A DNA stretch of 64,000 bases from Streptomyces xanthophaeus (GCF_030440515.1 NZ_CP076543.1:4499501-4563500); one strand, 5' to 3'. Shown: positions 44,979 through 53,216, numbered from the stretch's first letter. The notes: generated by a model from the letters alone, not told the origin. Numbers and translations are program-made.

Positions 44979-45919
44979 CAGGCAGGTACCTCCGTGGCGA
45001 GTAGGTCCCAGGCGAGCAGCCCTGCGCCCAGGCATCCGGCGGTGTCCCCGAGGGCAGCCGGAACGATGTGGGGGAGCCGCTGGAACGTCACGCGCTCCTC
45101 CACGGCCGTCCGTAGTGGTGTGAACAAGGTCTCCCCGGCCTCCGCCAGCCCGCCGCCGATGATCAGCGTGCGCGGGTCCAGCAGGGTGATGGCGGTGACC
45201 AGTCCGTCGGCGAGGGCGCCGACGGCGGCCAGCCAGACTTCCCGGGCGCGCGCGTCCCCGGACGCGACGGCCTTGGCGCAGTCCGCGGCGTCGGCCTCCG
45301 GGTCGCCGGAGGCGGCCGCCCAGGCGCGGCTGACGGCCGCGGCGGAGGCGAGGGTCTCCAGGCAGCCGTGCTGGCCGCAGCCGCAGGCGGGGCCGCCCGG
45401 GCGCACCACGATGTGCCCGATCTCGCCCGCGTACCCGTGGGCTCCGGCCTCGATGCGGCCGGCGATGCCGATGGCTCCGGCGATGCCGGTGCCGAGCGGG
45501 ACGAAGAGGAAGCGGTCGGCGCCCCGGCCGGCGCCGATGCGGCCCTCGGCGAGCCCGCCCGTGCGCACGTCGTGGCCGAGGGCCACCGGGATGCCGCCGA
45601 GGCGGCCGCTGAGCAGCGCGCGCATCGGTACGTCGCGCCAGCCCAGGTTCGCCGCGTAGACGGCGATCCCGTTCTCGGCGTCGACGATGCCCGGGACGGC
45701 GACGCCGGCGGCCGAGGCGGGCCGTCCGAAGCGTTCCCGGCCGGTGTCGAGCAGTTCGGCGGCGAAGTCCTGGATCGTCTCGACGACGGCGTCGGGGCCC
45801 CGGTCGCGGCCGGTGGCCCGGCGCGCTTCGTGGAGCAGGGTGCCGTCGCCTGCGACGAGGGCGGCCTTCATCCCGGTGCCGCCCACATCGAGGGCGATGA
45901 CGTGTTTCACGGGTTTCAC
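44978..45919 (-). CDS. nagK: N-acetylglucosamine kinase (ROK family)
   Basis: Phosphorylates GlcNAc to GlcNAc-6-P. The 313-residue ROK kinase has an ATP loop ALDVGGTGMKAALV (about 9-22), the ROK signature region with zinc ligands CGCGQHGCLE (about 178-187) and catalytic Asp in GHDVRTGGL (about 115). The assignment to GlcNAc rests on coupling to nagA; glucose is an alternative for ROK kinases. GTG start (a second in-frame GTG is 9 nt later). A DasR-like operator lies 28-43 bp upstream. Confidence 0.9.
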   Translation of the reverse strand: MKPVKHVIALDVGGTGMKAALVAGDGTLLHEARRATGRDRGPDAVVETIQDFAAELLDTGRERFGRPASAAGVAVPGIVDAENGIAVYAANLGWRDVPMRALLSGRLGGIPVALGHDVRTGGLAEGRIGAGRGADRFLFVPLGTGIAGAIGIAGRIEAGAHGYAGEIGHIVVRPGGPACGCGQHGCLETLASAAAVSRAWAAASGDPEADAADCAKAVASGDARAREVWLAAVGALADGLVTAITLLDPRTLIIGGGLAEAGETLFTPLRTAVEERVTFQRLPHIVPAALGDTAGCLGAGLLAWDLLATEVPA

Positions 45920-45946
45920 AGAGACAGTCTCGCGTGCTCGGCGGGG

Positions 45947-45962
45947 AAAGGTCTAGTCCAAT
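45947..45962. promoter_or_regulatory. DasR-like operator (dre) upstream of nagK-nagA
   Basis: AAAGGTCTAGTCCAAT, 12 of 16 matches to ACTGGTCTAGACCACT, with the core GGTCTAG-CCA intact. Confidence 0.75.
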
Positions 45963-46032
45963 GAGGGAGATTGTTGAGCGGCCATACAAATTCGGGACCC
46001 AGGTCGGGAGCCCGATGTGGACGAGCCGCCAA

Positions 46033-46048
46033 AGTGGTGTAGACCTTA
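46033..46048. promoter_or_regulatory. DasR-like operator (dre) upstream of sugar-binding lipoprotein
   Basis: AGTGGTGTAGACCTTA, 11 of 16 matches, with the right half TAGACC intact. About 39-54 bp before the GTG of the solute-binding gene. Confidence 0.6.
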
Positions 46049-46086
46049 CGTGGATCGTACGTACAAGAAGGGGTGGATGGAGAACT

Positions 46087-47385
46087 GTGAAGGGCCGTTA
46101 CCTGAGCCTGGCCGCGTCCGGCGCCGCGCTGTGCCTGACTGCCGTGACGCTGACGGGCTGCGGAGCCATCGGCGGGCTCACCGGAGACAACGAGGTGACC
46201 CTGCGGGTCGTGGCGGCCGACTACGGGGACAATCCGCAGAACTCCTCCGAGGCGTACTGGAAGGACCTCGCCGCGGGCTTCGAGAAGGCCAACCCGGGCA
46301 CCAAGGTCGAGGTCAGCGTCTACTCCTGGTCCGAGGTCGACGCCAAGGTCGCCGAGATGGTCAAGGCCGGCAAGGCCCCCGACATAGCCCAGATCGGCGC
46401 CTACTCCGACTACGCGGCCGCCGGCAAGCTGTACTCGGCGGAAGAGCTGCTCTCCGTGAAGACCGAGGCCGACTTCCTCGGGCCGCTCGCGGACGCCGGC
46501 AAGGTCAAGCAGGTCCAGTACGGCATGCCCTTCGTCTCCAGCACCCGCCTGCTCTTCTACAACGAGAAGCTGCTCGCCGACGCCGGCGTGATCGGCAAGG
46601 ACGCCAAGGGCTGGCAGCCGAAGAGCTGGGCGGACCTCGAAGCCGCCGCCAAGAAGCTCAAGGCCGCGAACGTGCCCACCCCCTTCGCGCTGCCGCTGGG
46701 CCGCGAGGAGGCGCAGGCCGAGACGATGATGTGGATGCTCGCGGGCGGTGGCGGCTACACCGACAACGAGGAGTCGTACTCGATCGACTCCGCCCCCAAC
46801 GTCAAGGCACTGGAGTTCCTGCGGGACAAGATGGTCGGCCAGGGGCTGACCGGCCCCGTGGAGCCCGGCAAGCTGGACCGCCAGGCCGCCTTCGACGGCT
46901 TCACCAAGGGCGAGGTCGGCATGCTCAACGGGCACCCGACGCTGCTCAAGCAGGCCGCGGCCAAGGGCGTGAAGTTCGGCATGGTGCCGCTGCCCACGTC
47001 CGACGGCAGCGACCAGCCCGCGATGGGCGTCGCGGACTGGGTCATGGCCTTCAAGAACGGCCACCGCCAGCAGTCCGGCAAGTTCCTGGACTTCCTGTAC
47101 CAGCCGAAGAACGTGACGGCCTTCACCGAGAAGTACGACCTGCTGCCCGCCACCACCAGCGGCTACCAGGCCAAGCAGGCCGCCACCGGCGGCTCGGCCC
47201 CGCAGCTGAAGCCCTTCCTGGCCGCACTGCCCAGCTCCCGGCTGTACCCGGTCGGCAAGAAGTCCTGGGCGGGCGTCAGCGAGGACATCAAGCAGAACAT
47301 CGGCAAGACCGTCCAGCCGGGCGGACAGCCCGCGAAGGTGCTGGAGCAGATCGCCACCGCCGCCCGGGCCGCGGACCCGCGCTGA
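46087..47385 (+). CDS. Sugar ABC-transporter solute-binding lipoprotein
   Basis: The 432-residue precursor has a lipobox TLTGCG (Cys about 25). It is a cluster-B/CUT1-type binding protein (SBP_bac family) with AADYGDNPQNSSEAYWKDLAAGFE near the mature N-terminus and hinge segments like MPFVSSTRLLFYN (about 152) and MLNGHPTLL (about 280). It binds an extracellular sugar; GlcNAc or a chitin/glucosamine derivative is suggested by the divergent nagK-nagA and the DasR-like boxes between them. No permease genes follow, so it must use permeases and the MsiK ATPase encoded elsewhere. GTG start with TGGAG 7 nt upstream. Confidence 0.87.
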   Translation: MKGRYLSLAASGAALCLTAVTLTGCGAIGGLTGDNEVTLRVVAADYGDNPQNSSEAYWKDLAAGFEKANPGTKVEVSVYSWSEVDAKVAEMVKAGKAPDIAQIGAYSDYAAAGKLYSAEELLSVKTEADFLGPLADAGKVKQVQYGMPFVSSTRLLFYNEKLLADAGVIGKDAKGWQPKSWADLEAAAKKLKAANVPTPFALPLGREEAQAETMMWMLAGGGGYTDNEESYSIDSAPNVKALEFLRDKMVGQGLTGPVEPGKLDRQAAFDGFTKGEVGMLNGHPTLLKQAAAKGVKFGMVPLPTSDGSDQPAMGVADWVMAFKNGHRQQSGKFLDFLYQPKNVTAFTEKYDLLPATTSGYQAKQAATGGSAPQLKPFLAALPSSRLYPVGKKSWAGVSEDIKQNIGKTVQPGGQPAKVLEQIATAARAADPR

Positions 47386-47432
47386 CCGGTGGCGGCGGGC
47401 CGGGTGTCAGAGCGCGGCGTTAATCTGGCGGT

Positions 47433-47669
47433 ATGACGGACGAGGGGCAGCTGACGGCCACGGAGGCCGCGGTGCTCGCGTACGAGGGACGCACCTGGCC
47501 CGGGCCCGGAGCCAAGGAACGGGCCATCCGGGAAGGGCTGGGGATGACCCCCGTCCGCTACTACCAGTTGCTCAACGCACTCATGGACGACCCGCGGGCA
47601 CTGGCCCACGCCCCGGGCACGGTGAACCGGCTGCGCAGGATCCGCGAGGCCCAGCGAGCCCGGCGATAG
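47433..47669 (+). CDS. DUF3263 small protein
   Basis: The 78-residue protein matches DUF3263 (LTATEAAVLAYEGRTWPGPGAKERAI, split; then MTPVRYYQLLNALMDDP). It has a helix-turn-helix-like pattern (TPVRYYQLLNAL) that suggests nucleic-acid binding, but the function is unknown. TAATCT lies 6 nt before the ATG (47421-47426), so the transcript is probably leaderless. The basic C-terminus (RLRRIREAQRARR) supports DNA or RNA contact. Placed between the sugar-binding gene and otsB. Confidence 0.8.
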   Translation: MTDEGQLTATEAAVLAYEGRTWPGPGAKERAIREGLGMTPVRYYQLLNALMDDPRALAHAPGTVNRLRRIREAQRARR

Positions 47670-47695
47670 CCGTAGCCGTGGCACCGCCCGGCCGT

Positions 47696-47701
47696 TAGGG
47701 T
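47696..47701 (+). promoter_or_regulatory. Probable leaderless -10 element of otsB
   Basis: TAGGGT, 7 nt before the ATG at 47709. Confidence 0.45.
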
Positions 47702-47708
47702 CGTGCGT

Positions 47709-48557
47709 ATGGGGAGTCATCCGCACGACCTGCCGATGCCCGTCACCGCAGCCGGACGCGAGGGACTCGCGGCACTGCTGCGCGCACCCCGCCGGTCCGT
47801 GGTCGCCCTGGACTTCGACGGCACCCTCGCCGACATCGTCCCGGACCCGGACCAGGCCCGAGCCCACCCCGGAGCCGTCCCGGCCCTGTCCGTACTCGCC
47901 CCCGAGGTCGACTCGGTGGCGGTGATCACCGGACGGCCGGCGGGCGTCGCCGTCCGCTACGGGGGCTTCGCCGGAGTCCCCGGCCTGCAGCACCTGGTCG
48001 TCCTCGGCCACTACGGAGCCGAACGGTGGGACGCCGTCAGCGGCATCGTCCACGCGCCCGCCGAGCACCCCGGGGTGGCGGCGGTCCGGGCGGAGCTGCC
48101 GGGGTTCCTGGACTCCATCGGGGCCTGGCGCGGCACCTGGATCGAGGAGAAGGGCCGGGCGCTGGCCGTGCACACCCGGCGGGCGGAGGACCCGGCGGCG
48201 GCCTTCGCGGCGCTGCGGGAGCCGCTGGCGGAGCTCGCGGCCCGGCACGGGCTGATGGTCGAGCCGGGGCGGGCGGTTCTGGAACTGAGGCCGCCCGGCA
48301 TGGACAAGGGCGTCGCCCTGACCGAGTTCCTGGCGGAGCGGGGCGCGGAGGCGGTGCTGTACGCGGGTGACGACCTGGGTGACCTGGCGGCGTACTCGGC
48401 GGTCGAGAAGCGCCGGGCCGAGGGGCTGCCGGGGCTGCTGGTGTGCAGTGGCTCTGCCGAGGTCCCCGAGCTCGCCGCCCGCGCCGACCTCGTCCTCCCG
48501 GGCCCGGGCACGGTCGCGGCCTTCCTGGCCGCCCTGGCCGAAGCCATCCGGGACTGA
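47709..48557 (+). CDS. otsB: Trehalose-6-phosphate phosphatase
   Basis: Releases trehalose from trehalose 6-phosphate. The 282-residue HAD-family enzyme has motif I ALDFDGTLADIV (Asp nucleophile about 35), motif II VITGRPAG (about 77), LGHYGAERW (about 100), and motif III/IV MDKGVALTEFL...LYAGDDLGDLAAY (about 200-225). It pairs with the convergent otsA. ATG 47709 is chosen over a GTG 6 nt earlier because of the leaderless -10 spacing. Together otsA and otsB make trehalose for osmotic stress and spores. Confidence 0.92.
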   Translation: MGSHPHDLPMPVTAAGREGLAALLRAPRRSVVALDFDGTLADIVPDPDQARAHPGAVPALSVLAPEVDSVAVITGRPAGVAVRYGGFAGVPGLQHLVVLGHYGAERWDAVSGIVHAPAEHPGVAAVRAELPGFLDSIGAWRGTWIEEKGRALAVHTRRAEDPAAAFAALREPLAELAARHGLMVEPGRAVLELRPPGMDKGVALTEFLAERGAEAVLYAGDDLGDLAAYSAVEKRRAEGLPGLLVCSGSAEVPELAARADLVLPGPGTVAAFLAALAEAIRD

Positions 48558-48833
48558 CCTTTCCGCTGCCGTCCGCGGCGCCGCGGGTCGGGGGCCGGCC
48601 CCCGAACCCCCGCGCCTCAAACGCCGGCGAGGCCGGGATTGGCGGGGCTAGCCCTGGATCCCCCGCGCCTCAAACGCCTGCGAGGCGGGGATTGGCGGGG
48701 CCAGCCCCGGATCCCCCGCGCCTCAAACGCCGGCGAGGCTGGATGTGGGCCGGCGCCGCCGGGATATCCAGCCCCTCCGGCGTTTGAGGAGCGGGGTCCG
48801 GGGCGGAGCCCCGGCAGCGGCGCCGCAGGGTGG
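48558..48833. other. otsB-otsA convergent intergenic region made of dispersed repeats
   Basis: 276 bp, no gene. Filled by a 53-bp tandem repeat array and an inverted copy of its core; see the repeat entry. It likely acts as a bidirectional terminator. Confidence 0.7.
48611..48801. repeat. Three tandem 53-bp units plus one inverted copy of the dispersed repeat
   Basis: CGCGCCTCAAACGCC starts at 48611, 48664 (with CCTG for CCGG) and 48717, exactly 53 bp apart. Each is followed by GGCGAGGC-type sequence and a GGATTGGCGGGG stretch. The core returns inverted as CCGGCGTTTGAGG (48777-48789), able to pair with the third copy. Confidence 0.85.
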
Positions 48834-50267
48834 TCAGTCGGTCAGAGCGGAGAGCTGGGCCGTGAACCACTGGGTCGGGGGGAGGGCCGTCGCCGCCGCC
48901 GCGAGGCGTTTGGTGCGTTCCGCGCGCTCCCCCACCGGCATGGCCAGCGCCGCGTGCAGCGCGTCCGCCGTCGCCGTCACGTCGTACGGGTTCACCGTCA
49001 GCGCGTCCTGCCGGAGCTCCTCGTACGCCCCCGCCCCGGTGGACAGCACCAGCACGCACCCCGCCTCCGACACCACCGGGATCTCCTTCGCCACCAGGTT
49101 CATCCCGTCCCGCACCGGGTTCACCAGCGCCACGTCCGCCAGCCGGTACGCCGCCAGCGAGCGCGCGAAGTCGTCCTTCACCGACACCAGCACCGGCTGC
49201 CAGTCCTCCGTGCCGAACTCCGCGTTGATCTCCGCCGCCAGCTCCGCCACCGCCGCCGTGTAGTTCCGGTACACCGCCAGGTCCTGCCGCGACGGGTACG
49301 CCGACGCCAGGTGGACCACCCGGCCCCGCCACTGCGGGCGCGTGGTCAGCAGTTCCCGGTAGGCCAGCAGGCCGCGCAGGATGTTCTTCGACAATTCCGT
49401 GCGGTCCACGCGGACGATCGTCCGCAGCCCGTCGACCTCCGCCCGCAGCTCCGCCAGCTTCGCGTTCACCTCCGGCCGGTGCGCCAGCGACCGCAGCTCG
49501 TCCCCGTCCACGCCCAGCGGGTACGCGCGCACCTGCGTGGTGCGGGTGGGCCACACCGTGTACCGGCGGTGCTCCACCACCGAGCCGTCGCGCACCTCGG
49601 ACCGCCCCCACGCGTCGTCCAGCCGCGCCGAGCCCAGGAACTCGGCCGCCCACGCCTCGGTGTGGAAGCCGAGCACGTCCGCGCCGAGCATGCCCCACAG
49701 CAGGGTCTCGCGGACCGTGTCCGGCAGCATGGCGAGATAGCCGGGCGCGGCCCACGGGGTGTGCGTGAAGTGCGCGATCCGCAGGTCGGGGCGGAGCACC
49801 CGCAGCAGCCCGGGCACCAGGGCCAGGTGGTAGTCCTGGACCAGCACCTGCGCGCCCTCGGCGGCCTCCTCGGCCAGGGCCTCGGCGAAGGCGTGGTTGT
49901 AGCGCTCGTACGACTCCCACTGCCGCCGGAACCCGGCGTCGAAGACCGGCTCGCGCGGGATGTCGTACAGGTGGTGGTGCGTGAACCACAGCACAGAATT
50001 GGCGATCCCGTTGTACGCGTCGTCATACATCGTGGGATCGATGTCCAGCATCCGGACGCCCGGTTCGGCCACCCCCTGGCGGACCGCCTCCCGGTCCGCG
50101 TCCGACAGCGCCGCGCAGATCCACAACGCCTCCGGCTGCTCGGCGAGGGCCGTGGAGAGTCCGGAGACCAGACCGCCCCCGCCGCGCCGGGCGCTGAGCG
50201 TCCCGTCCTCGGCGAGGGCGTAGGAGAGGGGGCCGCGGTTCGCTGCGACGAGCACCTGGGAAGCCAT
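48834..50267 (-). CDS. otsA: Trehalose-6-phosphate synthase
   Basis: The 477-residue GT20 glycosyltransferase makes trehalose 6-phosphate from UDP-glucose and glucose 6-phosphate. It starts with the N-loop ANRGPLSYALAEDG (about 9-22). It has VLVQDYHLALVP (about 141), FTHTPWAAPGYL (about 170) and a C-terminal nucleotide-binding part RDGMNLVAKEI (about 396-406). The first residue follows TAGGTT by 6 nt (50274-50279, minus strand), a leaderless pattern. Convergent with otsB rather than in an operon; downstream of gpgS on the same strand with a 46-nt gap. Confidence 0.93.
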   Translation of the reverse strand: MASQVLVAANRGPLSYALAEDGTLSARRGGGGLVSGLSTALAEQPEALWICAALSDADREAVRQGVAEPGVRMLDIDPTMYDDAYNGIANSVLWFTHHHLYDIPREPVFDAGFRRQWESYERYNHAFAEALAEEAAEGAQVLVQDYHLALVPGLLRVLRPDLRIAHFTHTPWAAPGYLAMLPDTVRETLLWGMLGADVLGFHTEAWAAEFLGSARLDDAWGRSEVRDGSVVEHRRYTVWPTRTTQVRAYPLGVDGDELRSLAHRPEVNAKLAELRAEVDGLRTIVRVDRTELSKNILRGLLAYRELLTTRPQWRGRVVHLASAYPSRQDLAVYRNYTAAVAELAAEINAEFGTEDWQPVLVSVKDDFARSLAAYRLADVALVNPVRDGMNLVAKEIPVVSEAGCVLVLSTGAGAYEELRQDALTVNPYDVTATADALHAALAMPVGERAERTKRLAAAATALPPTQWFTAQLSALTD

Positions 50268-50273
50268 GCGGCC

Positions 50274-50279
50274 AACCTA
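50274..50279 (-). promoter_or_regulatory. Probable leaderless -10 element of otsA
   Basis: TAGGTT on the minus strand, 6 nt before the ATG. Confidence 0.45.
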
Positions 50280-50313
50280 GCCCGGCCCGGGCCCGCTCAA
50301 ACCGTACGTTCCC

Positions 50314-51312
50314 TCACGCCACGCGACGCAGCGCGTACTCCTTGATGCCCGCCATCGGCGGCCGCTCCTCGGTGTCCACGGGATGTGTCCGCGGTACGAA
50401 GCCCTCCGGCCCGCGCTCGAACTGAGTGAGCTCCGGCCGTACGAGGTGACCGCGCGAGAGCCGTACCTGGGCGGTGCGGTAGATCGCCGCGGCCATCCGG
50501 CCCAGCGCCTGCCCGTCCTGGTGGCGGTGGACGCGTACGCCCACGTCCACCTGGGCCAGCGCGTCCAGCCCGACCGTGTGCAGCGCGTCGACCAGCAGGC
50601 CCAGCTCGACGCCGTACCCGACGGGGAACGGCAGCCGTTCCAGCAGGGAGCGGCGTACGGCGTACTCGCCGCCCAGCGGCTGCACGAAGCCGGCCAGTTG
50701 CGGCCAGTGGAGGTTGAGGAGCGGGCGGGCGACCAGCTCGGTGACCCGGCCGCCCTGGCCCGGGGTGTCCCCGAGCGGCCGGTCGTACATCGCCTTGACG
50801 AACTGCACGTCGGGGTCGGTCAGCAGCGGGCCGACGATGCCGGAGACGAAGGTGGCGGAGAAGTCCCGCAGGTCGGCGTCGACGAAGCAGACGATGTCCC
50901 CGTCCGTGGCCAGCAGCGAGCGCCACAGCACCTCGCCCTTGCCGGGCAGCGCCGGGAGCCGGGGCAGGATCTCGTCGCGGTGCACCACCCGGGCCCCGGC
51001 CTTCGCCGCGACCTCCGCGGTCCGGTCGGCGGAGCCCGAGTCGATGACGACCAGCTCGTCCACCAGGGGGACCGGCAGTCCCTCGATCAGCTCACGCCGG
51101 ACGGTCTCGACGATCGCCCCGACCGTCGCCTCCTCGTCCAGCGCGGGCAGCACGACGCTGACCGTGGTCCCGGCCGCCCGTTTCCGGTCGAGCAGCTGGT
51201 CGAGCGGTCGGTCGGCGGCGGACCAGGAGCGGTCGGCCAGCCATCGCTCCACCTCTTCCAGCACCCTCAGCACTCCCTGCGTGTCGGCGATATTCGCCCT
51301 TATGTGATCCAT
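50314..51312 (-). CDS. gpgS: Glucosyl-3-phosphoglycerate synthase
   Basis: The 332-residue GT81 enzyme transfers glucose to 3-phosphoglycerate. This is the first step of glucosylglycerate and, in mycobacteria, methylglucose lipopolysaccharide synthesis. It has the nucleotide-binding VSVVLPALDEEATVG (about 52-66), VIDSGSADRT (about 89), the metal motif CFVDADLRDF (about 141) and acceptor-binding VQPLGGEYAVRRSLLERLPF (about 210-229), then GYGVELGLLVD. Its neighbour otsA also uses NDP-glucose for a compatible solute, so both may serve osmotic or carbon-storage roles. Divergent from thrC. Confidence 0.88.
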   Translation of the reverse strand: MDHIRANIADTQGVLRVLEEVERWLADRSWSAADRPLDQLLDRKRAAGTTVSVVLPALDEEATVGAIVETVRRELIEGLPVPLVDELVVIDSGSADRTAEVAAKAGARVVHRDEILPRLPALPGKGEVLWRSLLATDGDIVCFVDADLRDFSATFVSGIVGPLLTDPDVQFVKAMYDRPLGDTPGQGGRVTELVARPLLNLHWPQLAGFVQPLGGEYAVRRSLLERLPFPVGYGVELGLLVDALHTVGLDALAQVDVGVRVHRHQDGQALGRMAAAIYRTAQVRLSRGHLVRPELTQFERGPEGFVPRTHPVDTEERPPMAGIKEYALRRVA

Positions 51313-51448
51313 CTCGCGGTTCGGACGGCTGTCTCAACCGCCCGGGCCTTCGGTTACAGTCTTGAACAACGCGAAGGACCACCGCATGCCGGGGGTCCCC
51401 GCGTACAAACGCACCGGCGCGCCACAGAGCGCGTGTGCCGGTGCCATA

Positions 51449-51607
51449 CCGCTCATCCAGAGGGGCAGAGGGACACGGCCCGTTGAAGCCCCGGCAACCC
51501 TCCAGTCGGTTCTCGCGATCGCGCGTCAGCGCTCGTCAGCGAGGTCCCCGGCTAGGGAAGGTGCCAATTCCGTCTCATGGCGAAGTGCGCCATGGGGAAG
51601 ATGAGGA
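51449..51607 (+). promoter_or_regulatory. SAM-I-type (S-box) riboswitch upstream of thrC
   Basis: The conserved core is CAGAGGGGCAGAGGGACACG (51457-51476), then GCCCGTTGAAGCCCCGGCAACC, later GGTGCCAATTCC (51560-51571). These are the S-box hallmarks. P1 can form between CTCATC (51452-51457) and GATGAG (51600-51605), and P4 is CATGGCG-AAGTG-CGCCATG (51577-51595). The right strand of P1 overlaps the purine-rich GAGGAGAAAGGG translation-start region of thrC, so SAM binding probably hides the ribosome site. A further hairpin (GCACCGGC/GCCGGTGC, 51410-51444) lies just upstream. Confidence 0.88.
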
Positions 51608-51624
51608 GAAAGGGCCTCGCCATC

Positions 51625-52899
51625 ATGGCTGCACAGACTGTCGCCACCTCTGTTGATCTCGGACCTGCCACCGGCCTTTCCTGTCGCGAGTGCGGTACCC
51701 GCTTCGAGCTCGGCCCCATCTTCGCGTGCGCCGAATGCTTCGGACCGCTGGAAGTCGCCTACGACCTCCCGACCGGTGACCCCGAAGCGCTGCGCGCCGC
51801 GATCGAGGCCGGCCCGAACAACATCTGGCGCTACGCGCCGCTGCTGCCCGTCCCCGCGGACGTGGCCGCCAAGCCCAGCCTGAACCCCGGCTTCACCAAG
51901 CTCGTGGACGCGGCCAACCTGGCCAAGGAGCTGGGCATCACCGGCAAGCTCTACGTCAAGGACGACTCCGGCAACCCGACGCACTCCTTCAAGGACCGCG
52001 TCGTGGCCATCGCCGTCGAGGCCGCCCGTGCCTTCGGCTTCACCACCCTGTCCTGCTCCTCGACCGGCAACCTGGCCGGCGCCGTCGGCGCCGCGGCCGC
52101 CCGGGCCGGCTTCCGCTCCTGCGTGTTCATCCCGCACGACCTGGAGCAGGGCAAGGTCGTCATGGCCGGTGTGTACGGCGGCGACCTGGTCGGCATCGAG
52201 GGCAACTACGACGACGTCAACCGCTTCTGCTCCGAGCTCATCGGCGACCCGCTGGGCGAGGGCTGGGGCTTCGTCAACGTCAACCTGCGTCCGTACTACG
52301 GCGAGGGCTCCAAGACGCTCGCGTACGAGATCTGCGAGCAGCTCGGCTGGCAGCTGCCCGACCAGATCGTGATCCCGATCGCGTCCGGCTCGCAGCTGAC
52401 GAAGATCGACAAGGGTCTGCAGGAGCTCATCAAGCTCGGCCTCGTCGAGGACAAGCCGTACAAGATCTTCGGCGCCCAGGCCGAGGGCTGCTCCCCGGTG
52501 TCCACCGCCTTCAAGGCCGGTCACGACGTGGTCCGCCCGCAGAAGCCGAACACCATCGCCAAGTCGCTGGCCATCGGCAACCCGGCGGACGGCCCGTACG
52601 TCCTGGACATCGCCCGCCGCACCGGCGGTTTCGTCGAGGACGTCACCGACGAGCAGGTCGTCGAGGCCATCAAGATCCTCGCGCAGACCGAGGGCATCTT
52701 CGCGGAGACCGCGGGCGGTGTGACCGTCGGCGTGACGAAGAAGCTCATCGACAACGGGCAGCTCGACCCGACGCTGACCACCGTCGTCCTCAACACCGGT
52801 GACGGCCTCAAGACCCTGGAGGCGGTGGCCGCGGACAGCGGGCAGACCGCCACCATCCGCCCGAGCCTGGACGCGTTCCGCGCCGCCGGCCTGGCCTGA
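51625..52899 (+). CDS. thrC: Threonine synthase
   Basis: Converts O-phosphohomoserine to threonine with pyridoxal phosphate. The 424-residue enzyme starts MAAQTVATSVDLG. It has an N-terminal Cys pair region LSCRECGTRFELGPIFACAECF (zinc-ribbon-like, interrupted) typical of actinobacterial ThrC. The PLP lysine motif is GNPTHSFKDRVV (Lys about 120), with SSTGNLAGAV (about 150) and IPIASGSQL for phosphate binding. The frame extends upstream through the riboswitch, but ATG 51625 is the conserved start with GGAGAAAGGG before it. Followed 38 nt later by the MoaD/CysO-like gene, probably in the same transcript. Confidence 0.93.
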   Translation: MAAQTVATSVDLGPATGLSCRECGTRFELGPIFACAECFGPLEVAYDLPTGDPEALRAAIEAGPNNIWRYAPLLPVPADVAAKPSLNPGFTKLVDAANLAKELGITGKLYVKDDSGNPTHSFKDRVVAIAVEAARAFGFTTLSCSSTGNLAGAVGAAAARAGFRSCVFIPHDLEQGKVVMAGVYGGDLVGIEGNYDDVNRFCSELIGDPLGEGWGFVNVNLRPYYGEGSKTLAYEICEQLGWQLPDQIVIPIASGSQLTKIDKGLQELIKLGLVEDKPYKIFGAQAEGCSPVSTAFKAGHDVVRPQKPNTIAKSLAIGNPADGPYVLDIARRTGGFVEDVTDEQVVEAIKILAQTEGIFAETAGGVTVGVTKKLIDNGQLDPTLTTVVLNTGDGLKTLEAVAADSGQTATIRPSLDAFRAAGLA

Positions 52900-52937
52900 C
52901 CCCTTCTCCTCCGCCCTACCGGAAAGGCAGTAGCGCC

Positions 52938-53216
52938 ATGAGCGTCAACGTCCGCATCCCCACCATCCTGCGCACCTACACCGGCGGCGTCGCCGAGGTC
53001 CCGGCCGAGGGCGCGACCCTCGCCGAGGTCATCGAGTCCCTGGAGAAGAACCACCCGGGCATCGCCGCGCGCGTCCTGGACGACCAGGGCAAGCTGCGCC
53101 GTTTCGTGAACGTCTACGTCAACGACGACGACGTGCGCTTCGAGGGCGGGCTGCAGGCGGCGACGCCCGACGGCGCCGGCGTCTCGATCATCCCGGCCGT
53201 CGCCGGCGGTTGCTGA
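52938..53216 (+). CDS. cysO: MoaD/ThiS-like sulfur-carrier protein, CysO-like, with C-terminal GGC
   Basis: The 92-residue ubiquitin-fold sulfur carrier has MSVNVRIPTILRTYTGG at the start and IIPAVAGGC at the end. Carriers of this family end in GG, which is thiocarboxylated; here one extra Cys follows. A JAMM/Mec-type protease would have to remove it, or Cys could remain as a CysO-cysteine-like adduct. GGAAAGG lies before the ATG, and thrC is just upstream. In M. tuberculosis CysO feeds cysteine synthesis with CysM and Mec, but neither gene is next to this one here. Confidence 0.85.
   Translation: MSVNVRIPTILRTYTGGVAEVPAEGATLAEVIESLEKNHPGIAARVLDDQGKLRRFVNVYVNDDDVRFEGGLQAATPDGAGVSIIPAVAGGC

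Noticed and set aside
48611..48770. CRISPR array
   Set aside because: The 53-bp periodic units are near-identical throughout, without unique spacers, and no cas genes are present; it is a tandem dispersed repeat.
51362..51604. 80-residue open frame over the thrC riboswitch
   Set aside because: Overlaps the conserved SAM riboswitch core; no ribosome site and no coding pattern.
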